Origin: Dactylonectria macrodidyma
Lineage: Eukaryota > Ascomycota > Sordariomycetes > Hypocreales > Nectriaceae
NCBI GenBank assembly: GCA_020744425.1
Contig: JAGMUV010000020.1
Location: 558,001-622,000, forward strand
DNA: 64,000 nucleotides
Direction: 5' to 3'
Shown: one piece after another, positions 55,939 to 64,000 of the stretch
Layout: every line of letters begins with the position of its first letter
Numbering within the stretch: position 1 is the stretch's first letter
The notes under the pieces: generated by a model
Told to the model about the DNA's origin: nothing
The model's database searches: none
Seen by the model: only the letters and a program-made list of their open reading frames with translations
Translations under genes and position numbers: made by a program

Positions 55939-57208
55939 TTACTTCTGAACATTCCCAGTCGCTGGCGTCATTGTGTCCGCAATACTATTCTGGCCAACTG
56001 TCGAGAACCGTTGTTGCGGGGAGAGCTCTGAAGGTTGTGTAAACGTCCCTTGGGGAGGAGGTCCTTGCTGGTATGGCACATTCTGCTGAAATTGAGGGGG
56101 ATAGTAGGCTTGTTGCATTGGCTGCCACCCAGCCTGGACGTAAGACTGCACCATGTGCTGGGGAACAGGTTGAGCGCCGTTGTAGTTGTAGTTTTGGTTC
56201 CAAGGCACTTGTTGGGCATTGGGGGCGGACCAAAGACCGTTTTGCACTTGGGAGCCGATGAAATGAACGAGGAATAACACGACGAAAGGAGGTATATAGC
56301 CGAAGATAGCCTCGGTGACGTTGTGGTATGGTTGCCAATACCCCGAAAGGCCTTCAAATGTGGCAATCGCGACAATACTGTAGAGTACGCGCACGAACCA
56401 GACAGCCGACGCAGCGACCAATAGAGTCGAGGCCTATGAGAGTTTAGCATACAGAAGATACAGCCAAGTAGATATAGAGGAATTACCTTGGATACTCGCA
56501 GATCTTGCTTGGTTTGGTGCTTGATGATGGCAGTTCGTACGAGGACGACCACAGCGGCGACAAAGATGAGTGACCGGAAAGCAATGATGAGGTTGACGAT
56601 GTGAAGAGTGTTCTCGTACGACCATCCAATCCTTGAGTGGAGTAGCAACCCCATGTAGGCGATGGCAAGGGGGATGAGAATGGCGGCAGCGACGTATGTG
56701 GCAATAGTGATGGCCTTGTCCAAGGTTGTCACTCTTCCAGAGTGGACGAGGAGAATGCCTGCGGCAATGCTTGTGAGGGTCATGAGGATCAAAACATCTG
56801 CGACGTGCAACATGAGAACGGAAATGGCCCCGAGAACAATGATGGGAAGTGACCCAAAATAGTAGCTGGCATAGTAGCTCAGAAAGGCGAAGACGTAAGT
56901 CAGAAGATCAAAGAGGTAGCATCTGTCAGGAGAACTGGTTAGCCATAACCCTCACTAGTAAGTGCGCCAAGCCAATGTGGCGCAAAGATATGAGACTCCA
57001 AAACTCGGTAGGCGAGAGACGGAGACAAGACTCACAGCGTCAAGAAGGCTAGGCCTGCCTTCTGAGAGTTGAACCCTTTGCGAGCGCGATCCCCGCGCGT
57101 GCGGACCCGACAGATAGAAGCGATAAAAACAGCGAGAGCACCGTGGAATAGAAGGCCCATGATGGCTATCCGCACGAGCCAGAATACGCCCGTCTCATCG
57201 ATATTCAT
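55939..57208 (-). CDS. Multi-span (about seven-helix) integral membrane protein
   Basis: Exons complement(57036-57208, 56487-56922, 55939-56433), with introns of 113 and 53 bp, give 367 residues. I start at ATG 57208 (MNIDETGVFWLVRIA). Seven hydrophobic helices are visible: IAIMGLLFHGALAVFIASI, the YYASYYFG region, LPIIVLGAISVLMLH, TLTSIAAGILLVH, ATYVAAAILIPLAIAY, SLIFVAAVVVLVRT and IPPFVVLFLVHFIG. The C-terminal ~90 residues are Gln-, Pro- and Tyr-rich with repeated QQ and YY pairs (QPMQQAYYPPQFQQNVPYQQ), typical of a disordered cytosolic tail. This layout matches uncharacterised fungal seven-helix membrane proteins; a receptor role is only a possibility. Confidence 0.78.
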
Positions 57209-58513
57209 AGCGGCGATGGTGCGCAACAGATGTCGCGCCAGGTGTTCAGTCTAGCGTTTGTGGCGTTGAGATCAGGTTGCGCTTATGCTTGTAGATGCAG
57301 GTGGCGCGATGAGAATGTTGGACAAATGCGAAAAATAAACAGAGCAAAAGCGACGGCGAGAAAGAGTCAACGCACGCCAAGTCGGGTTGTTATTAACCCG
57401 CCTTATGACTGTTTCTGTCCCTCGGGTAAATAAGGTGGGAGATTTGAGATTGGGTGCTGAAAGCGTGATCGACGCAGGGGGACTGGGTGAGGCTGCAAGG
57501 GCAAACAGCATGCCCAGAGCGCCCTACAGGGCCGCAGCACTAGGTACAGCCCCGTGGAGAGGCAGCAATGGCAGTGAAACGAGAGGCTGAGCAGTGGGAC
57601 AACCCCCTGAAGCGACGTCTTGGCGGGGAATAAATCATGTCGATTGTGACGCAGTGTTGCGGCGTGGTAGATCACGAGGCATTGGTGTGCTCCTCCTCCA
57701 CTTGGGCTCTCAAGGCAGTAATCAGTGCGACATACCCTTGCTGGAATTGAGAACTGGGGTTTCGTTGCAAGGATACAGAGCGCTCATGAACCACGTGATT
57801 TATTATGAATACAGTGGTCTGATGGTGTGGGAATTGCTTGCTCATGCATGTTTTGGCGATTCCAGGTTTTCGGTTCCTTCTTCAAGATCCGGCGACAATA
57901 GTAGTAAGTGCTGCCTTGAGCACGGGGGGGATTGCACAAAGAAACGCAACATGTTTCAGCCTTTTTCCTCGTCAAAACTGTCGCCTTGCCAACCATGTTC
58001 CGCTTGAGGATGTTGAACTTGTGATCAATTCGTGGTGTTGAGCTCTTGATGGTGGCTTCAACTCTCGCCTGTCACGTGAACTGCCAGGACAGGCTCGGCA
58101 TTTGGTCCCCTGTTGTCGAGATGGTATGTCCATTGACTAGGAGAGTACCGCTACTGGGCCTTCAACCATAGTCGAGCCGGAACTTGCCACTGGAATCGTA
58201 GAAGTCAAACCATTTCTCTTGTTATTGTCGACCGTTGACAGTTCCGTTCACAGTGGACATTTGACACTTGTGGCTTGTGGCTGATAGCACCTGCAATTGC
58301 TGCTTATCTATCGGCGCCAATCCTGATATGGACGCCGTATCTTGGAAAACTCAGTTGCTCCACTTTATTTTTCAGATTGGCTGCACGTCACAACTTTGAT
58401 CGATTGTCGATTGCTACAACTACACAACTCAGTTCACAGAATCCCCCACCGATACTCTTTCCCTACGAGACGTCGCCGAATACCCACAGCACTCTCAACA
58501 CATTCTGTTCTCA
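57209..58513. other. Divergent intergenic region
   Basis: Shared upstream region of the seven-helix protein (minus) and the DEAD-box helicase (plus). The ORF 57594-58007 has no domain and is cut by likely promoter sequence. No specific site recognised. Confidence 0.5.
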
Positions 58514-60313
58514 ATGGACAAGCAGCAGCGCCGGCCTGACCGTCGTCGCGGAGGCAGACGCGGCCCCGGACGAGGAGGATCGAGGCAACAAAACGAAAAC
58601 GAGCACCCTTCGTCTCACGGCGACCACCACGCTGCATCAAATGGCGGCCCTCGTCGTGGTCCCAACGCGTCTTCCGCGCCCGCAGAGCTGTCCCAGGCGC
58701 TGGACCAGACGGCCGCGCCGCCGCTGAGCGAGCCCATCCCCATGGACACGCCGCGGTTCGCCGAGCTGTCGGGCTCCAACCTAGTGCATCCCACTATCAT
58801 CCAGACCATCACCGACGACCTCAAGTTCGACCACATGACGCCCGTCCAGGCCGCCACGCTCAACCAGCTGCTGCCGCCTGCCCGAAGCGACTGCCTCGTC
58901 CAGGCCAAGACCGGTACCGGCAAGACCATCGCTTTCTTGCTGCCCGCCCTGCAGACCATGATCACCCAGAACCGCGGTGCCAACGCCGGCGTCTCGCTGC
59001 TCGTCATTTCGCCCACCCGCGAGTTGGCCATGCAGATCGCCAAGGAGGCTACCAACTTGCTGCAGCGTCTTCCCCAGTACCGCGTTCGTATTGCTATCGG
59101 TGGCACCAACAAGGATCGCGAGGAAAAACAGATCCTGGGTGGATGCGACATCCTCATCGCTACCCCCGGCCGTCTCTTCGATCACATGGCCAACGAGGAC
59201 ATCCTATACTCGCTGCGCAGTCTCGACACCCTCGTGCTGGACGAAGCCGATCGGCTGCTTGATATGGGTTTCATGAAGGCGCTGCGAGACATTGTCGGTC
59301 TTCTGCCCGATAAGAAGACCACCAACCGGCAGGGCATGCTCTTCTCCGCCACCATGGCCCCTCACGTCGAGCAAGTTGCCGGCCTTGTGCTGTCTCCCGG
59401 TTACAAGTTCATCTCCACCATCCCCGCCGGCGAGGTCAACACCCACCAGCGCGTTCCCCAGCTCCTCGTCACGGTCCCCAACTTCTCTTCCGTCACCCCG
59501 GCTATGGTCGGCTGCATCCGTGAGGAGGCTCCCCAACATGCCGCTTTCAAGGCAATTATCTTTGCCCCGACGGCTGCCCTGGCTGACTTTTACGGACACA
59601 TTCTTGAAAACCTGTCTGGCCTGCCTCCCGTTTCCATCCTGCACAGCCGCATCTCGCAGAGCAAGCGAACCAAGGTGACCAACGACTTTCGCGATGCTGC
59701 CACCGCCATCCTCGTTGCCACTGATGTCGTTGCCCGTGGCATGGACTTCCCCGGCGTCACCACTGTGTTCCAGGTTGGCATCCCTCTTGACAAGCAGAGC
59801 TACATCCACCGTCTAGGTCGAACCGCCCGCGCCGAGGCTGACGGTCGTGGTATCTTCATCGTCACGGAAGCCGAGGCTTGGTTCCCCAAGTGGTCCCTCA
59901 AGGAAATCAGCTTTGTCCAGCACAAAGCCGATTTCTCGACCGCGTCCGAGGTGCTCAGCATTGCCCAGCGCATGGAAGACGCCGACAAGGCCAAGATCTA
60001 CCAGGCCTGGCTGGGCTACTACAACAACCACTTGAAGAGCCTCAAGTGGGACAAAGAAGAGCTGGTGGCGCAGGGCAATGTATATGCTCGTGAGGGACTT
60101 GGTTCGCCCGACACTCCTCCCATTGCCAAGACGACTGCAGGCAAGATGGGTCTGCGAGGAACAAGAGGCTTGGTGATTGTTCCCGACCCGCCTAGACAGG
60201 GACGTGGTCGAGGTGGCGGCGGCGGCGGTGGTGGAGGGCGTGATGGTGGCGGTGGTGGCCGCGGAGGTCGAGGAGGAGGCGGAGGAGGACGTGGTCGACG
60301 TGGTGGCATGTGA
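58514..60313 (+). CDS. DEAD-box ATP-dependent RNA helicase with RGG tails (MSS116-like)
   Basis: A single exon, 599 residues, from ATG 58514. The motifs are complete: a Q-motif region (MTPVQ), motif I AKTGTGKT (131-138), Ia PTRELA, Ib TPGR, II DEAD, III SAT, IV IIFAPT, V ATDVVARGMDFPG and VI HRLGRTARA. The core therefore hydrolyses ATP and remodels RNA. The N-terminus is Arg/Gly-rich (RRRGGRRGPGRGG), with no clear mitochondrial presequence, although the core resembles the MSS116 group that serves mitochondrial RNA splicing. The C-terminus is a long RGG/poly-Gly RNA-binding tail. Strong codon bias (C or G in the third position) suggests high expression. The long antisense ORFs across it are shadows of that bias. 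Confidence 0.96.
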   Translation: MDKQQRRPDRRRGGRRGPGRGGSRQQNENEHPSSHGDHHAASNGGPRRGPNASSAPAELSQALDQTAAPPLSEPIPMDTPRFAELSGSNLVHPTIIQTITDDLKFDHMTPVQAATLNQLLPPARSDCLVQAKTGTGKTIAFLLPALQTMITQNRGANAGVSLLVISPTRELAMQIAKEATNLLQRLPQYRVRIAIGGTNKDREEKQILGGCDILIATPGRLFDHMANEDILYSLRSLDTLVLDEADRLLDMGFMKALRDIVGLLPDKKTTNRQGMLFSATMAPHVEQVAGLVLSPGYKFISTIPAGEVNTHQRVPQLLVTVPNFSSVTPAMVGCIREEAPQHAAFKAIIFAPTAALADFYGHILENLSGLPPVSILHSRISQSKRTKVTNDFRDAATAILVATDVVARGMDFPGVTTVFQVGIPLDKQSYIHRLGRTARAEADGRGIFIVTEAEAWFPKWSLKEISFVQHKADFSTASEVLSIAQRMEDADKAKIYQAWLGYYNNHLKSLKWDKEELVAQGNVYAREGLGSPDTPPIAKTTAGKMGLRGTRGLVIVPDPPRQGRGRGGGGGGGGGRDGGGGGRGGRGGGGGGRGRRGGM

Positions 60314-60573
60314 AATGCTTTTGCTCTCTTTGACGTTTGACGACTTGGGAAAAACATTACGATAGACTTTGGCAAACATGGTGTTTCACGACCGTGTGTT
60401 GATGATACTCGATTTTTGATGCTTGATGCAGGACTGACGACCTGATACGGTAGACGAATACCCCCGGGCGACTAAGGTACAGATAGATATGAGAGACATA
60501 ATGTTATGATATTACTCTTATGGTATTTCTTGTAATATTCGAACTCGTTCTAGATGCCTCCACTGATTCCCAA

Positions 60574-62468
60574 CTACCACGATTCGTGATACTCCCTTAG
60601 ATCCACCTTGTTATCAAACGCCTCCTCCCTTAACCACGGCGTCAAATCAACATCTACCCCTTCAGTTCCATCCGTCACCAACACATCCTTCTTCGTCCAC
60701 CCATTCCCCAACCACCCAAAACGATTCCCCTGCGTATTCCAATACGTATACTCAAAGTCCTCCCACCTTGGCTCCCGCCTCGCCAGCCCAACATGCGCAC
60801 CGCTCCCCGGCCACAACCCGTGAATCCTCCCCCCCGCGATGCCCCCGTTATACCACGAACTGCACGTATGGCTCATCACCGTCCGCGGGAAAAACGCCTC
60901 GCAGTACGCGCGGAAATCCCGCGTCGCCGCCGCCGAGGGCGCCATGCTGCGTATGCCCTGGCTGCTCGCCTTGCGGAGTACTTTGGCCGCGTACGTGACT
61001 TGGTTCTCGACTGAGTGGCAGAGTGTCCCCGCGGGCCCGTTGGCGTTGGGGCCGAGAAGTATGAGTAGGTTCGGGAAGCCGGGGGTGGCGATGCCGAGGT
61101 AGGAGTCTGGGAAACCGGGTGTGCCGCCGGGGCGCCAGGATGCTTGCAGGTCGACGCCGGCGTGGAGGATGGGGAATTGTGTGCTGAAGGTTACGTCGTG
61201 GCCGGTGCTGCAGATGATGGCGTCTACTTCGCGGTGGGTGCCTGTTCTCTTATTTAGCTTCATTCTTCAAGTTGCTGAGTTTGACTTGTTGGGTTGAAAC
61301 ATACCATCGACTGTTCGGATTCCCGTCTCAGTAAACTCAGCAATATGATCCGTCACATACGTCACATTATCCGCTGTCAAAGCCTCCAAATATCCAGGTC
61401 CAGGCGTCAACCGACGACAATTAGGCGGAAACTCAGGGATAATCTCCTCAGCAAGCTTCACATCACCCCCAAGCCTCGCCGTCATCAATTTCCGAATCGC
61501 CACCTCAGCAGCCGCATTCTTACCCCCTTCTTTAAAGATGCCCCCGAAGCGACTAAACAGCCGTGCCTCGAGCACCTTGCGGAACGCCAGATACGCCTCG
61601 GGGCTGGTTCGTGCTTGGTCGATGTTGTCGGCGACGAGCTGGGCCAGGTCTTCGCCGCCGATGGGCGCGGCGACCCATGTCTTGTTGCGCGCGTAGTGGT
61701 CGACGTGGGCGGCTACTTTTTGCAGCTGTGGGAGGACTTGGATGCCTGATGCGCCGTTGCCGATGACGGCGATTCGTTTGCCTTCTGGCTTAAACGCGGG
61801 ATCCCAGTTGGATGTGTGGCGAAGGTGGCCTTTGAACTCATCAATGCCAGGGTAGTCGGGCAATCTGGGATCGCTAAAGTGGCCCGTTGCCGTGATCAGG
61901 AAGTTGGCCTCGTCTACAAACTCTCCGTCGTTTGAAGTAATTCGAATCTGCCATTTTCCCTTTTCCTCTGACCACTCTGCAGCATCGATGCGACAACCTG
62001 TCCGGATGTACTTGCGCACGTCGTAGTCATCCGCTACCTTGTGCCAGTACCTCTTGATCTCCGGCCCCGTAGCGTACGCCTCAGTCCAAGTCGCCGAGGG
62101 TGCAAAGGTCGCTTGGTATGCGTGCGCTGGCACGTCGCAGCGGACGCCGGGGTAGATGTTGGAGTGCCAGACGCCACCCTGGAAACATGTTAGCAAGAGA
62201 AGCTTATTCTAAGTAAGGCGTGGCTTACAATGTCGTCGTTTCTTTCGTAGATGACAAGGTCGAGCCCAGGGACTTTAGCGGGCAACAGAATTCCTGCTAT
62301 AATGCCGCTAATGCCCGCGCCGACGACGACGACTCGGATGGGAGGGTGCTCATCTATGGGGTGATCTTCGAGTTCCAGTGCTGGGAGTACAGTTCTGAGA
62401 ATTTGCTTCTTTGCCCCATCCTCTAGTCTCCCAAGTTCATGGTCGTTGAGAAGTGCGCCGGGTGCCAT
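60574..62468 (-). CDS. FAD-dependent Baeyer-Villiger-type monooxygenase
   Basis: Exons complement(62229-62468, 61305-62178, 60574-61241), with introns of 50 and 63 bp, encode 593 residues. The second intron is fixed by the acceptor that gives TVDGTHREVDAIICSTG. The FAD-binding motif is VVVVGAGISG (46-55) and the NADPH-binding motif AVIGNGASG (217-225). The Baeyer-Villiger fingerprint FKGHLRHTSNWD sits at 195-206 and a second conserved ATG-type motif at ITATGH. Such enzymes insert oxygen next to ketones or oxidise heteroatoms, often in secondary metabolism or steroid and terpenoid breakdown. The substrate is unknown. The extra ~35 residues before the first Rossmann motif occur in many fungal members. 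No signal peptide. Confidence 0.95.
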
Positions 62469-62911
62469 TTTGCCTGATCAAGCTCGCGAAGAAAAAGTCT
62501 CGGATGTAGTTGTCTGCTAACAGAAGACGTTATACAATGTTGGTCTATCTGCGATATCGGGAATACCAAAGCACAGATGGGCATCACCGGATATTAATAA
62601 TGCACGACAGCCAATCTATGTTGCATATTCCCGAGCACACAATCGTCGTCAGTCGTTGCGAATTGATTGGTATCACGATAACCGGGGCACCAAGCATCAC
62701 GCAATGCGGGGATATGCGTGGTGTTGGGTGGGATAATCGTTGCTGGGCCTGACTCCGAACAGGCGTCAAGAATCTCATCTTCAAAATCTGACGTATAATA
62801 TCTCATTATCATTCAGAAGACGATTTTTCTAATTGTTAAGGTATCGTTAACGGTTGATAATACTGAAAACCCCATGACAAAAGAAACGGAACGTGAAGTG
62901 CCACCCCGCAC
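62469..62911. other. Intergenic region
   Basis: Upstream of the monooxygenase and downstream of the hemerythrin-like gene (both minus strand). Nothing recognised. Confidence 0.5.
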
Positions 62912-63783
62912 TCATTCTGCAGCATACAATGGCTTGAGGTTTCCCTGACGATCGCAGGATCCAAACTTGTAAAGGTCCTTGTTGAACCACCAAACAATAC
63001 TGCGGCACAAGAACTTGACAATACCCGGAGCTGGTGGGAAAGCTGCCCAGAGATCTTCTTCGTAGTGTAGGTCGTGATTGGCGAAGAAGAAGCACATCCC
63101 AGACAGGCCCAGGGCTTTCTGTACATAGCGTAGAGTCAGTAAGTAACAGAACATTTGGATCAACAGGTTGCCTTACCATGGTCTTTTCACCTTCGTCGTC
63201 GAATACCTTGGGTAGAGTATTCATCTTATCACCATACTGCCTCAGGCCCTGCAGCGTCGGCAACTCGCCTGCTAAGTGCTCCACCAAAACAGTACCAAAA
63301 CCATCGATCAATTCCACAATCCTCCTACCATCGTACTTCTCCTTCCCACTATGGCAGTCCTTCACAAACTTTGAAAACGCATCGAGGCCTTCCTGGAACG
63401 CGTGGTGCTGTTGCACGTTGAGATCCATAACACCCTTTCGCCCGCCAACGATTCGACGCTGGGGAAGAAGTCGGTCTCCTCGTTGTCGTGGTGCAGGCGC
63501 AGGAAGTCGTGCCATTTTAATATGTATGCGCAGAATGTGCGTTCGTCTGCGGGTTTGATGTACGGAGCTTGCAGGTAGATGGAGTTGAGGCCGCATATCA
63601 TACCATTGTGGATAATGCCCATCAACGAGGCGAGGTCATCGAATAGGTCTGGCTGGGGGTTCTTTAGTCAATTAGTTATCAAAGGCAAGAGGCGCGAACT
63701 AGTACCGTCTTTCCATCCTTTTTCAGTTTGAAATTTGGGGTCTGTACAAGCGGAAAGGGATGGTTAGCATACACAGGAGCCAT
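62912..63783 (-). CDS. Hemerythrin (HHE) domain protein with two single-base deletions
   Basis: Exons complement(63707-63783, 63177-63652, 62912-63118) would encode about 253 residues. The start MAPVYANHPFPLVQTPNF is typical of fungal hemerythrin-like proteins. Metal-ligand positions are visible: the His of MGIIHNGM, then HHDNEETDFFP, then QQHHAFQEGLD, and the later LVEHLAGELP. These would bind a di-iron site in a four-helix bundle. Exon 1 is 77 bases where 78 are needed, within the A run after KL. Exon 2 is 476 where 477 are needed, at the AAAGGG after SLAGE. Both breaks are missing single bases in short homopolymers, so they are either inactivating mutations or assembly errors. The third exon (ALGLSGMCFFFANHDLHYEE) is intact. 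A role in oxygen, NO or iron handling is family-level inference. Confidence 0.8.
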
Positions 63784-64000
63784 CGTGTCTAAGATTGTAC
63801 AAGAATCTCAAGTTTCCCACAGTATCCCTGACGTTTGCTAACGAGGGGGGCAATCTCATACTTAAGCAATCACTCTTAACCCACGACAGTGTTTTTATTC
63901 AAGTTTAAAAGTAGCCCTAAATTCACAGAGCAGAGTCTCCATTGTCAATCGCCAATCAGGCATGGAGAATTGACAATCGAGGCTTCCGCTAGCTGCTAGG

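Noticed and set aside
58615..60379. Several long minus-strand ORFs
   Set aside because: Shadows of the strongly codon-biased DEAD-box helicase gene.

Overview
This 64 kb window comes from a filamentous ascomycete (Pezizomycotina). The signs are short 45-115 bp GT-AG introns with GCTAAC/CTGAC-type branch sites, two HET-domain proteins, a HeLo-like N-terminal domain joined to ankyrin repeats, and fungal-type secreted glycoside hydrolases. A Sordariomycete is likely, but that is a guess from gene content. I see no rRNA, tRNA, CRISPR array or bacterial operon. Exon structures were worked out by hand from splice signals and frame.

Left part (0-15 kb): a conserved protein with an ExD...ExK nuclease-like pattern, a typical 2-Cys peroxiredoxin with a Yap1-type site upstream, a HET protein, a decayed Ser/Thr kinase joined to a RhoGAP domain, a four-exon gene for a 75-residue protein, and a MARVEL-like membrane protein.

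Middle (15-36 kb): an accessory region rich in self/non-self or stress-signalling types. It holds a 1443-residue membrane/ankyrin protein, a disrupted C2H2 regulator, a second HET protein, a 516-residue membrane glycoprotein, a HeLo-like/ankyrin protein and an RBR-type E3 ubiquitin ligase. Next to the ligase lie a degenerate partial second copy, interrupted by a 374 bp TG...CA insertion, and one copy of a ~0.3 kb repeat whose partner lies near 50.7 kb.

Carbohydrate region (36.9-49.6 kb): four contiguous extracellular-type enzymes, namely a GH35 beta-galactosidase (one frameshift), a GH31 glycosidase, a GH106-type alpha-L-rhamnosidase and a carboxylesterase. The last two are divergently transcribed from a 317 bp gap. 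Together they look suited to trimming galactose-, rhamnose- and acyl-decorated plant polysaccharide or glycosides.

Right part (51-64 kb): an AT-hook-like protein of unknown function, a small membrane protein, a multi-span membrane protein, a DEAD-box RNA helicase with RGG tails, a Baeyer-Villiger-type flavin monooxygenase and a hemerythrin-like protein carrying two single-base deletions.

Most genes splice into clean frames. Four loci do not (kinase-RhoGAP, C2H2, beta-galactosidase, hemerythrin), which points to local gene decay or to assembly indels.
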